In this document: positions 11,581 through 20,100 of the stretch, piece by piece
Numbering within the stretch: position 1 is the first letter of the stretch
How the letters are laid out: each line of letters opens with the position of its first letter
NCBI GenBank assembly: GCA_024741835.1
Contig: JAENRP010000175.1
Span: 61,377 to 92,466, forward strand
Direction: 5' to 3'
Origin: Diplocarpon mali
Taxonomy: Eukaryota; Ascomycota; Leotiomycetes; Helotiales; Drepanopezizaceae
Length of the DNA: 31,090 nucleotides
The notes under the pieces: generated by a model
Database searches by the model: none
What the model was told of the DNA's origin: nothing
Seen by the model: the letters and a program-made list of their open reading frames with translations, nothing else
Program-made: the position numbers and the translations under genes

Positions 11581-12032
11581 ATTACCTAGCAGGCGCTAGG
11601 ACGACTAGGACGGGGTTCCTGCTCTTTAAAGAGCGCTAGCGACTTAGCGCAAAGTTAGTATAATATAGGGTATAAGGACTTTAAGGGTCTTACTTTGCAA
11701 GGGCGGCTGGGGCTATAATAAGCAAGAGTTCCTTTTATATTTAAAAATTATTAATATAAAGATAATATTTTTAAATAATAAAGGAGGGTTATTTTCAAAA
11801 GAAGGGAAGGAGAACCTCTATAATGGAAATACTCTATAAGAAGCTTAATAAAGCACTAGTATAGAATCGCAAAGATTCTTAAGAGCATTTATTACCTATA
11901 GCAACCCTTCTTATTTTAAAAGGAACAACCTCTAAAGAGGTAGTATATAAGATAGAGCCTCTTTTCTTTATAACTACTATTCTTTCTTTTATTTTATCTA
12001 TATAGCTAAGCAATTTTAAAAGCATCGCCTAA

Positions 12033-12042
12033 TTAAGGGGTA
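12033..12042 (+). other. Polypurine tract of E1
   Basis: TTAAGGGGTA lies directly before the 3' LTR; the purine run AAGGGG would prime plus-strand synthesis. The TRIM and D have the same AAGGGGTA before their LTRs. Confidence 0.75.
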
Positions 12043-12237
12043 TATTATATAGAATAAGCGGAGTCTCTACTTATTCTAAAGACCCTTTATATGATTCTAC
12101 TAAGTTATAAACTCTCCCTTTTCTTTCCGAAGTCTCTTTACCATATATATACTAGAATAATACAATCAATTATCTTCTCCTACTTCTGCAAGCCTCTTAA
12201 GCGACCCTATAAAGGCCCTCCAGCCGACCGCACCACA
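12043..12237 (+). repeat. 3' LTR of E1
   Basis: The 195 bp repeat starts TATTATATAG, which is the 5' LTR start TGTCGTGCAG after five RIP-type transitions, and ends GCACCACA. The target duplication GTTTA follows. Confidence 0.93.
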
Positions 12238-12242
12238 GTTTA
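12238..12242. repeat. Target-site duplication of E1, right copy (GTTTA)
   Basis: Matches 4631-4635. From here the sequence resumes element A (compare B from 20993). Confidence 0.95.
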
Positions 12243-13490
12243 TTAGTTATATATGCTATACAATTAGTATTACTATACTAGTCAGATTTAAAGATCTTAT
12301 AAAGATCGGCTTTTAAAACGTAAGCATCTTTATTATAATTATCATTTGAATTATTAAAAGTGGATTTAAGTTTAAATAACCTACTATTATTATTAAAGGT
12401 ATCTGCTAAAGTTTTAGCTAAATAGCCTTTTCCTTTGCCTTTCCTTAATAGTTATAGCCTTTAGTAGGATAAAGGCAGTTTGCTTTTTAACTTTTGCTTT
12501 AATTGCTTTTTAATATTAAAGCTAGCGACTATATTAATTAGTTGCCTTTTAACTTTATAATTAATAATATTATAAGTACTATTATAAAAGTAGCATCTCC
12601 GATAAGCTCAAGGGCTTATTCTACGCTCCTTCCTCTTCTTAAGCTTATCGTTGCCTTATAATATAGTATTTGCCAATTTAAAGCGTCCTTTAAGGTCTTA
12701 CTTAATAGTTTAAAGGAGGTCGATCTTCTTATAGATCTTTAGGTTAGGTTAGATAAGAAGAGATTATTTCGCAATAGCAAACTTAAAAGGAAGGCTATTA
12801 AGTAAGAAACTAAAAAGCTGAATTTCTTTAAAAGTTATAGCTATCTTAGGATTTGCGGTTCTTATTCTCCTTTTTACTTTATATAATATAAATTAGGTAA
12901 AGTCTATATTTATATATATATCCTTACTATCTTTATCTTTTTTATATTAAAATAAAGTAATCTATTATAGTAAATACTAAGTATTAAGGGCAGTTGTCTA
13001 AGAGTATTTTACCTTTAAAGTATCTTATCTTATCTTTGCATTATTATAAACTTAAATAAAATCTTAGTCTTTATTACTTAAACCTCTATTAATCTTAAGC
13101 TTGCATTTAGCTAAGGCCAGCCTATACTCCTTCTCCTTTTTTATATTTAAAATCTGCCTTTAGGATTCTCGATTATTATCTACTAAAGCTCTTAAGCTAA
13201 GCTTATTTAATATATTTAGTAAATCCTTAGCAATTATATTAGCTATTAAAGTAGAAGTAGACGAATTAGTAAAGGGAGTATAGGAGGCTATTCTTACGTA
13301 TTTAATAAGTATCTTTTAAATCGCTATTTCGATGCCTTTGCTTTTAAAGTAAAGCTCTAAATCGTCGAACTATCATTACTAGTTCTTTTAAAAGAGTTAA
13401 AGGTCTTTAAGTCTAGTATTTCGATCGGAATCGGAAGCTATTGCCGTTTCGAATAGAATTGCGTTAAAATCAAATAAATTAAATAGTTAA
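12243..13490 (-). pseudogene. Gag and start of protease of element A (pseudogene)
   Basis: This is the counterpart of B 20998-22240, read on the minus strand. Near 12264-12272 is the protease catalytic triplet, read N-T-N-C here and N-T-S-Y in B; the two together imply an ancestral D-T-G. The zinc-knuckle remnant is at about 12555-12600 and Gag lies above it. The downstream half of the protease is on the far side of E1. Many stops are of the RIP type. The start codon is not fixed. Confidence 0.78.
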
Positions 13491-13599
13491 AGGCACTCCT
13501 TCTATCGAAAAGTCGAAATGATTAAATAGCAGGTATTATAGAAGTATTAAATAGGGAGGAAGTCCTTTTATTAAAAAGGGTTTTTTAGGCTATAATACA

Positions 13600-13730
13600 G
13601 GGAATCATACCTCCTACGAAATATAGTAAAGCAAGGAATCATACCTCTTGCAATACCAAAGGGTTATAGAGCAAGGAATCACACCTCTTATAATATAGGT
13701 TAGCTAAATAAGGAATTATACCTCCTATTC
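13600..13730 (-). repeat. Four spaced GGAATCATACCTC repeats in the leader of element A
   Basis: Near-identical motifs begin at about 13601, 13636, 13676 and 13713, spaced about 35-40 bp; differences are C/T or G/A. On the element's coding strand they read GAGGTATGATTCC. They lie between the primer site and gag. B has the same four near 22355, 22390, 22431 and 22469. Their role is unknown; a packaging or dimerisation signal is only a guess. Confidence 0.7.
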
Positions 13731-13820
13731 GCCGATTGCTCGCCTCTTACTATAAGTCTCGTTTAACTTCCTACTAATAGTTATAGCGCAAGTGCTTTCT
13801 AAGGGAAGTTAATAATCTAT

Positions 13821-13905
13821 TGTCGTGCATAATACCGCTTAGCCAAAATGTGAATCCATACCTTAGGGCGCGTACTAGTATATTTAGCCTATTTTCTGCA
13901 TAATA
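13821..13905 (-). repeat. 3' LTR of the TRIM
   Basis: This 85 bp repeat begins TGTCGTGCATAATACCGC on the plus strand. On the minus strand it starts TATTATGCAGAAAATAGG and ends TGCACGACA. The minus-strand start is close to that of the E1 LTR. Confidence 0.87.
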
Positions 13906-13914
13906 TACCCCTTA
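13906..13914 (-). other. Polypurine tract of the TRIM
   Basis: TACCCCTTA on this strand is TAAGGGGTA on the coding strand, directly before the 3' LTR, and matches the tract of E1. Confidence 0.65.
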
Positions 13915-14214
13915 GGTCGCCGGAAGAATAGTTTTTCCAGCGGCCTAAGTACTAGCCTAGTCTGTGGTAGTATAGATATAGCGTATAGACCGCTAAGCTA
14001 GTAGAAATAGGTAGTCGGAAGGCTGGAATGCATTTTTCTTTAGCTATATATCAGAGGTCGTTTTACTTAAATCTGTCGAAACTTCTATCGATGCAGTCGA
14101 AATCGAGTATAATTATTGCCGAATTCTTTAAAAAGTAGTTTACTAGTAGAACTTTAAAGCGAGAAAAGTCGGCTAAACCTTGCGCAAGAGGAATGCGAAA
14201 AGAATTGTCGCTAC

Positions 14215-14232
14215 GCTTATAGGGCTTATAAC
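14215..14232 (-). other. Primer-binding site of the TRIM
   Basis: On the minus strand the sequence following the 5' LTR is GTTATAAGCCCTATAAGC. This is identical to the E1 site except for one C/T and resembles the initiator tRNA-Met anticodon arm complement after one RIP change. Confidence 0.65.
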
Positions 14233-14317
14233 TATTATATATAATACCGCTCGGCCAAAATGTTAATCCATACCTTAGGGCGCGTACTAGCATATTTAGC
14301 CTATTTTCTATACAATA
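14233..14317 (-). repeat. 5' LTR of the TRIM
   Basis: This 85 bp repeat begins TATTATATATAATACCGC on the plus strand, the RIP form of the 13821 start (five transitions). It shares the internal block CCATACCTTAGGGCGCG with the other copy. Confidence 0.87.
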
Positions 14318-14333
14318 TCTATTATCAGTCTAT

Positions 14334-14348
14334 CTGGGGCTTATAACC
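14334..14348 (-). other. Primer-binding site of element A
   Basis: On the minus strand this reads GGTTATAAGCCCCAG directly after the LTR. It resembles GGTTATGAGCCCAG, the complement of a fungal initiator tRNA-Met anticodon arm, with one G-to-A and one extra C. Confidence 0.65.
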
Positions 14349-14543
14349 TATTAAGCTTAAGTAAGTCGGCGCAGTAGGTAATAGAAACTTCTAGAGGTCG
14401 ATAGTCGATATATTAATAAGAGTTAAGGAAGGAAGGTTACCCCTTTCTTCCCTATAGCTATATACGTATCAATATCCTACTGACTAAGCAATAGGGTCAT
14501 ATAATAATACATCGGAGTGATAGCTGTATCACCCATCTCAATA
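14349..14543 (-). repeat. 5' LTR of element A
   Basis: This 195 bp repeat begins TATTAAGCTTAAG and ends CATCTCAATA on the plus strand. It is the same family as the B LTRs (16656-16850 and 22603-22797). Confidence 0.92.
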
Positions 14544-14670
14544 TATTAAAGTAATTATATATACTATAGTATATATAAGACTAGATATCGCCTTTATTAT
14601 TAAGTAACTTAGTCAGAACTTAAAGGATCTAACGATTTGATACGAAAACGCAATTAAGCGATTTAGAAGA
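14544..14670 (+). mobile_element. Fragment of a third A/B-family copia copy (C), host of A and D
   Basis: This 127 bp piece matches the reverse complement of about 17706-17836 in element B, in the region after the reverse transcriptase motif (start of RNase H). It lies between the LTR end of A and the LTR start of D and reads in the plus direction. The simplest account is that A and D both inserted into this older copy. TATTA (14544-14548) is the candidate duplication of A and GAAGA (14666-14670) that of D. The partner copies of both fall outside the window or in lost sequence. Confidence 0.78.
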
Positions 14671-14865
14671 TGTGGTGCGGTCGGCTGGAGGGCCTTCATT
14701 GGGTCGCTTAGGAGGCTCGCAGAAGTAGGAGAAGATGATTGATTGTATTATTCTAATATATATATGGTAAGGAGACTTCGGAAAGAAAAGGGAGAGTTTA
14801 TAACTTAGTAGAATCATATAAAGGGTCTTTAGAATAAGTAGAGACTCCGCTTATTCTATATAATA
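14671..14865 (-). repeat. 3' LTR of element D
   Basis: This 195 bp repeat is the reverse complement of the E1 LTR, starting TGTGGTGCGG and ending CTATATAATA on this strand. The polypurine tract follows as TACCCCTTAATT (14866-14877). The short open frame read here on the minus strand is part of this LTR. Confidence 0.92.
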
Positions 14866-15289
14866 TACCCCTTAATTAGGCGATGCTTTTAAAATTGCTT
14901 AGCTATATAGATAAAATAAAAGAAAGAATAGCAGTTATAAAGAAAAGAGGCTTTATCTTATATACTGCCCTTTTAAAGGTCGTTCCTTTTAAAATAAAAA
15001 GGGTTACTATAAGTAATAAGCGCTTTTAGGAATCTTTGCAATTCTACGCTAATGCTCTATTAGGCCTCTTATAAAGTATTTCCATCGCAGAGGTTCTCCT
15101 TCCCTTCTTTTAAAAACAACCCTCCTTTATTATTTAAAATATCGTCTTTATACTAATAATTTTTAAATATAGAAGGAACTCCTGCTTATTATAGCCTTAG
15201 CTGCCCTTATAAAGTAAGACCCTTAGAGTCCTTATACCCTGCATTATACTAACTTTGCGCTAGGTCGCTAGCGCTCCCTTAGGAGCTGC

Positions 15290-15542
15290 TACCTTAGCGC
15301 GCTTGTCCTAGCGCCTGCTAGGCAACGAGCTGCTACTACTATCGCCCTTGCCGCTGCCGCCGCCTTTACTGCTGCCGCTACTTAAGAGCCCCGCCCCTGC
15401 TACGCGCTATATGCCTAAGCCTATAATAGAGCGCAACGACGCGTGCGTGCGTTGCATCGTACGCAAGAGCATTAGCAATCTCGATTGTCAGTACTTTAAT
15501 AGCACCTTTGGTGCGCGTTGCATTCGTTGTATAATGCTGAGC
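15290..15542 (-). other. GC-rich, weakly mutated patch of the D post-pol region
   Basis: This patch keeps many CpG and CpA sites, such as ACGCGTGCGTGCGTTGC near 15440, where E1 has ACGCGTATATATGC. It includes the counterpart of the GGC tract (about 15335-15390). It ends at the E2 insertion, and the matching GC-rich sequence resumes at 26741-26830. The 66-codon open frame at 15348-15548 runs into the E2 LTR and is not considered a gene. Confidence 0.65.
15538..15542. repeat. Target-site duplication of E2, left copy (TGAGC)
   Basis: TGAGC precedes the E2 LTR. The right copy at 26736-26740 is TAAGC, one G-to-A change apart. E1 shows the uninterrupted site (near 11367-11373, reverse strand). Confidence 0.85.
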
Positions 15543-15666
15543 TGTTAGAAATATACAAGGTACGGAGATTACCGCACAGAGCGGAGGCTAAGGCTTAGTA
15601 AGCCTACCTTGTATATATACTACTTCAGCTCTCTAGAACTAGAATCTATACCTTTAGATTCTGTTA
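15543..15666 (+). repeat. 5' LTR of E2
   Basis: The 124 bp repeat starts TGTTAGAAATATACAAGG and ends ATTCTGTTA. It contains inverted repeats: 15551-15562 pairs with 15605-15616 (12 bp), and between them GGCTTAGTAAGCC (15592-15604) is itself a palindrome. The TATATATAC after the stem is a TATA candidate. Confidence 0.93.
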
Positions 15667-15680
15667 TAGTAGCAATCCCT
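15667..15680 (+). other. Primer-binding site of E2
   Basis: TAGTAGCAATCCCT follows the LTR. Restoring one RIP change gives TGG at the start, as expected for pairing with a tRNA 3' CCA end. This is a different primer type from the A/B, E1 and TRIM elements. The tRNA was not identified. Confidence 0.5.
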
Positions 15681-15853
15681 AGAATCGATTAACTTAATCA
15701 ATCTCTTTAATTAGAAAGAACTCTCAAACCTGCTTCTTAGTAAAACACAACTATATAATACCTCTTTATATACCCTTATACATACACACCTTCTTCCCCT
15801 TTTTACCCCTATTTTCTACCTCCCTTTTTATACTTCTTCGATAACTCGATAAT

Positions 15854-16655
15854 ATGATAAGCAAAGCCGCTAATAATACCGAAATCGAGGTCATACTCGA
15901 ATAGGCCAACTATTAGGAGTGGAGACCGACAGTTATTAGGACTCTAATAGCTAATGGCTATGTTTCCTATGCTCTCGGCCCTGTTCCTCTACGCCCCTCC
16001 TCCTTTAAGGGAGACGGTAAATGGGAGAAGAAAAATTAAGAGGCTATAGCTATCATAACTAGAAGCCTTTCCTCCTTAATTAGCGAGAAGTACAAGAACG
16101 AGATTATCGCTAAAGACGCTTACGCTCTTTAAAACGCTATCAGAGATGGCGAAGGCACTCTTATAAATAATACAAAAGCTTATACGAACTTAATTAAGGA
16201 GTTCTATAAGGCTAAATACATACTATACTCCAAATCCCTTAAAGACTACGTTCGAAGGCTAAAAGGCATTTAAGCTCGCTTAAAAGGCTACGATAACCCT
16301 TCGAACGATAGTCAGATGATAAACCAGCTGATTACTAGCCTCCCTCTTATTAGAATATAGTCCTTAATACAACTTCAGCTTAAAGATAAAGATAAGACCT
16401 TCTAATAGATAATTATAGCGATTGAATAGTATAAACAACTATATAAGGAATAGCTTAAAGTAACCCCGATTGCTATGCAGTCGGCGGCCTTAAATATAGA
16501 AGCCAATCTCTCTTAAGGAGGAATCTGTAGTAGAGGTAAAGGAGGCAGATTCAAAGGAAGAGGAGACAGAGGAAAAGGCGATAGAAGAAGAGGAGGAATA
16601 TAATGTAGAGGAATATAGAAAGGAGGAATAGAAAGGAAGGGAAATTGTTATCATT
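15854..16655 (+). pseudogene. Copia gag pseudogene of E2, N-terminal part
   Basis: ATG at 15854 opens a frame starting M-I-S-K-A-A-N-N-T-E-I-E. It contains E-W-R-P-T-V-I, a segment G-D-G-K-W-E-K-K-N and a helical region ending in D-S-Q-M-I-N-Q-L-I-T-S-L-P, typical of copia Gag (UBN2-like capsid). It then shows a Gly/Arg-rich basic stretch and the start of a CCHC zinc knuckle (N-C-Y-H). Internal stops are former CAA, CAG or TGG. Element B is inserted within the knuckle. The rest follows at 22798, and because B plus its duplication is 6147 bp, divisible by three, the frame is kept across it. Confidence 0.85.
16651..16655. repeat. Target-site duplication of B, left copy (TCATT)
   Basis: TCATT also follows the right LTR of B at 22798-22802. 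Joining the flanks restores a continuous Gag zinc-knuckle frame in E2. Confidence 0.93.
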
Positions 16656-16850
16656 TATTAAGCTTAAGTGAGTCGGCGCAGTAGGTATAGGAAACTTCTA
16701 GAAGTCGATAGTCGATATATTAGTAAGAGTTAAGGAAGGAAGGTTACCCCTTTCTTACCTATAGCTATATATATATCAATATCCTATTAACTAAGCAGTA
16801 GGGTTATATAATAATATATTAAAGTAATAGCTATATCACCTATCTTAATA
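16656..16850 (-). repeat. 3' LTR of B
   Basis: This 195 bp repeat starts TATTAAGCTTAAGTGAGTCGG and ends CCTATCTTAATA on this strand. TA at both ends is the RIP form of TG...CA. Next to it CCCTTACTCAAACC is the polypurine tract on the opposite strand. Confidence 0.93.
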
Positions 16851-16979
16851 CCCTTACTCAAACCTTATTCCGATTGACCTATAGTTAGGAAAATAACAAC
16901 TATCCTTTTGCACTAATCTAACTCCTAAGTATCTCTTTAAATTAAAAACAATCAATTAATAGTAACCTCTATTAAAATC

Positions 16980-17160
16980 ACCAATCCTACTTGCGGGGCG
17001 GGACTAGGAGTTAAATTTCCAAAAGCGTTCCTTTATAAGACTACGTGACTTAACTTGCGGTCTAAGCCTAGGAGTCGATCTAAAAAAAAAAACTTTACTT
17101 TATAAGACTACGTGACCTAACTCGCAGAGCAGGCTTAGGAGTTATCCTTAAGCCTGCTAA
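16980..17160 (-). repeat. Short tandem repeat at the 3' end of pol, element B
   Basis: This is the counterpart of 575-745 in A: three units with the core CTxGCxGxxCxxxxCTAxGAGT. On the minus strand two units read T-P-K-P-A-L-R-V and T-P-R-L-R-P-Q-V, echoing the motif of the large array inside pol. A 9-10 T run lies between them. Confidence 0.6.
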
Positions 17161-17164
17161 GCCC

Positions 17165-20100
17165 CTACTATCTTCTGCAACCCTAGTATATCTTTAAACG
17201 CTTCGAACTTTGCAACTATCTTTAATAGCTTTATAAATCCATCTGCTACTATTCGATCGATTAGGATATAAGTAATCGATAACTTATTCTTTATAATAAA
17301 GTTACAAATAAAGTAGTAAGCAATATTAATGTATTTCGATTGCTTATATAAGTATAGATTCTTTATAAGTGCAATCGCCCTTATATTATTTGCTTAGAGA
17401 TTAATATAGTTCCTATCTTATCTAATATACTTAGTAAAACCTATATCTTTTAAAACTTAGGCGATTTATAATCCTTGCTTGCAATTTGATAATATTAATA
17501 TATATTTAGCCTTAGTGCTTGCAGTAGTTACTGATTTTTACTTCCTACTTCCTTATAATATAGGTCTATTATATAGTATTGCTATACTTTTAGATATACT
17601 TTTCCGACCTTTTATATTTGCCTAGTTGGAATTAGTATATACTTTAAGCTTTGCGCTTATATATTTCATTAGTCTATATCTTACCTTCTATATAATTGTC
17701 GATCGAAGGTACCTTTTAAGTCGCTTAACTATATTCTTATATTAAATTATCAAATCCTTTAAGTTCTGACTAAGTTGCTTAGTAATAAAGGCAATATCTA
17801 GTCTTATATATACTATAGCATATATAATTGCTTTAATATCCTATTAGTACTTCTTTAGATCTCCTCTCTACTTATTTTCATTAGCAGGCTTTAACTTATT
17901 ATACTTTCCTTCGATTAGAGTACGCTTTGGCTTAAAGTTAAGAGTATAAGTAGAGAGTCTTATTTGGTCTAGGATCTTCTTAATATACTACTCTTAATCT
18001 AACTAGAGTTTTTAAGTAGAGCGGTTTCTTATAACGCAGATGCCGAAGATCTTATAAATTCCCTTTAGATCTTTAGTATTAAAACGTTTCCGAATTATTA
18101 TAAAGAACTAATCCAATTGAGTGGTTGTTTTCGCAGCTATAGTAATATTATTGATATATAGTAGTAACTTGATTCTACGCTTAGTATAGGTAAATAGACA
18201 AGGGTTAGCTAGGCTTTAAACGAATCCTATTTCTATTAGAGTAGAGCTATATAAGAGGTTCTAATCATAGGCTAATTATTTAAGCCTATAGATACTGCAG
18301 AGTATATAAAGGGAGTGGCTAGCGCGTATAGGAATACTATTAGGTCGGGAGAGAAAAATCCATTCCTTTATAATTGCTTTAGTAAATGCATTTTTAATAT
18401 TATACTATCTATATTTAAGGTCCTTAGCGGCTACTATTGCTATAAATATGCAAAGGGTATCTATGCGAACTATTAGTGCGAATATATCGAAGTAGTCTTT
18501 TCTATACTATTAGAAGAAGCCCTTAGCTATAAGCCTTACTTTATAATATTCTAAAGTCCTATTTATATATATCTTAATTATAAAGACCTACTTTATTAAT
18601 ACTAGGTTCATATCCTTTGGCGTCGGTTCCTTTATCTATATACTATTTATAATAAGAGAGCTTATCTCCTTTTAAATTACCTTATTTTATACTGCTCTAT
18701 TCTTTAAGTTGTTAATAGCTTTATCGTATATCTTTGGAAGAGAGATTTTTATTATTCCTCTAGCGGCTAAGAACGTATTATCTTTGTCGAAGCTCTATTA
18801 GAGTTCGAGCTTATAGATCTTATGCGCTATTATGGCCTAGATATGCTTAGACTCGCGTTCGTCTAAAGTGTCTTCTAGTTCTAGGTCTTTATTCCTCTTT
18901 AAAGGCGTAGGTTTAGCTATAGGTTCTATAGGCTTATTATTTAAGGAACCGCTTTCTAATAGTAGAGGCTCGTTATTACTTGTACCTATTTTAGGAATAT
19001 CCTTTACTATAGGTGCTTTAACTAAAGGGATAATAATATCGAAGTTATTCTATATTTTAAGTAGTTTGCGGATAATAGGAATAGTCTATTCGGCCTTTAG
19101 GCGACTAGTAGGTTGTCAATTAGCAGGTGCGCTTAATATACCTAAGCTTAGAGAGAGGGGTTATTAGTTCGGCTTAATAGTATTACTATTAAGTAGTATA
19201 CTTTGCAAATCTCTAGGTATATAAAGCTTTAAAGATAGCTCCCTCCTATTTTAAGATTTATCGAACTTAACTATTAAGGATATGATTACTCGCCTTAGGT
19301 CTAGCGCGTATACTATCTATTACTTTATTATCTATTTAATATACTTAACAAATATACACTCTTTACCTTAGTCTATTAGCTTCTTACTCTTTATACCCGC
19401 AGGCTAAGACTTTAGGCTAATATAGGAGTAGTAGACGCTTCTAAAGACGCAGATATAGTCTAGGCTTAGTTTCTATTTGAAATATGCCTTATATAGTAAT
19501 ATTCGGGTGCTATTAACTATTAGTCTACTACCTATTCTATTTCGCAAGTATACGTCTGCCTTAATCGCAAGGTCTTAGAATTCTAATAGTAGGTTAGCAT
19601 CTTATAGTAAAGTACGATAATCAGTCTCTGCTTGCTAAATGCTTCGCTTAATAATGCCATTTTAGTAAAAACCTTTATATATTATAGTTAGTTTATAGCG
19701 AACTCCTTATTTTGCTTATTCGTTAAGCTTTGCCTTAATCTTTAATATATTATTAGACCTAATAGCTATTAGCTTTAATTAGGTCTGGCGTTCCTCTATT
19801 ACTTTTTAAGTTTCTAACTTTTTTATAAGCTTAGATTTAGTCCTAGCGCAAATAGTCTATATCTGCTAAGTAGAGTTATTTACTATTTAAGAAAACCAAT
19901 TATTTCCTTTGATTAAGGTCGTAAATAGTCTAGTAGTATTAATAGATATTAGCACTAGTATTAAATCTTTCTATAGATTAAGCTTAATTTGCGTCTGATT
20001 TCAAAGTTTTATTAGCTTACAAATTCGGCATACTAGGCAATTCTTTAGTATTTAAATCTTCCGTTTTAAGGTTAAGACCTTATGCAAGCCCCTTAATTTC

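Larger units (their letters stand above)
10561..12032 (+). other. Long post-pol region of E1
   Basis: About 1.5 kb lies between the end of RNase H and the polypurine tract; in B and E2 the comparable distance is short (about 0.2 kb in E2). It holds a 116-codon Ala-rich open frame (10822-11172), a GC-rich patch (about 11240-11370), a GGC/GCA-rich tract (11525-11580) and an AT-rich end. The same region is present in D (14866-15542 joined to 26741-27555 around E2), so it belongs to the family and is not a later insertion into one copy. No known domain was recognised. Confidence 0.7.
4636..12237 (+). mobile_element. Copia-type LTR retrotransposon E1, 7.6 kb, complete but RIP-inactivated
   Basis: E1 is complete from LTR to LTR: LTRs of 197 and 195 bp, duplication GTTTA, primer site, gag, protease, integrase, reverse transcriptase, RNase H, a long post-pol region, and a polypurine tract. 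The order integrase before reverse transcriptase identifies Ty1/copia. It landed in the protease of element A. Element D is a second copy in inverse orientation; positions in E1 (up to 11370 or so) and D (beyond 26740) add to about 38105, so the two carry almost no indels relative to each other. At 7.6 kb it is longer than the A/B and E2 elements; the extra length is mainly the 1.5 kb after pol. Confidence 0.94.
13816..14322 (-). mobile_element. TRIM: 497 bp miniature LTR retrotransposon with TCTAT duplications
   Basis: The element proper is 13821-14317. Two 85 bp direct repeats (13821-13905 and 14233-14317) flank a 327 bp core, and the 5 bp duplication TCTAT stands at 13816-13820 and 14318-14322. 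Element B has the empty site near 22570-22582. Reading on the minus strand, the first LTR is followed by the primer site and the second is preceded by the polypurine tract AAGGGG, so all signals needed for reverse transcription are present. No gag or pol is encoded. It lies in the leader of element A, about 10-25 bp from A's own primer site. Termini, primer site and polypurine tract match the E1/D family, which is the probable source of its enzymes. Confidence 0.88.
432..14543 (-). mobile_element. Copia-type LTR retrotransposon A (split by E1 and a TRIM; one LTR lost)
   Basis: This is a full-length sister of element B, aligning from 16840 to 22797. The two differ mostly by C/T and G/A transitions. 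Reading on the minus strand gives: 5' LTR (14349-14543), primer site, leader, gag, protease, repeat array, integrase, reverse transcriptase, RNase H, then the left end at 432. Only about 11 bp of the left (3') LTR remain (432-442), where B has 195 bp. E1 (4636-12237) is inserted in the protease and a TRIM (13821-14317) in the leader. Without both insertions and their duplications A is about 6.0 kb, against 5.96 kb for the same part of B; one extra 48 bp repeat unit explains the difference. It sits inside copy C, seen immediately right of 14543. Confidence 0.92.

Noticed and set aside
13600..13730. CRISPR-like array
   Set aside because: Four short motifs with related spacers in a eukaryotic retrotransposon leader, present in two paralogs; no CRISPR features.
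14063..14293. 76-codon minus-strand open frame in the TRIM
   Set aside because: It starts inside the LTR and runs through the primer site; no similarity to Gag could be seen, and TRIMs are normally non-coding.
15348..15548. 66-codon Pro/Cys-containing plus-strand frame
   Set aside because: It lies antisense in the GC-rich part of D and ends in the E2 LTR; its E1 counterpart is not open.
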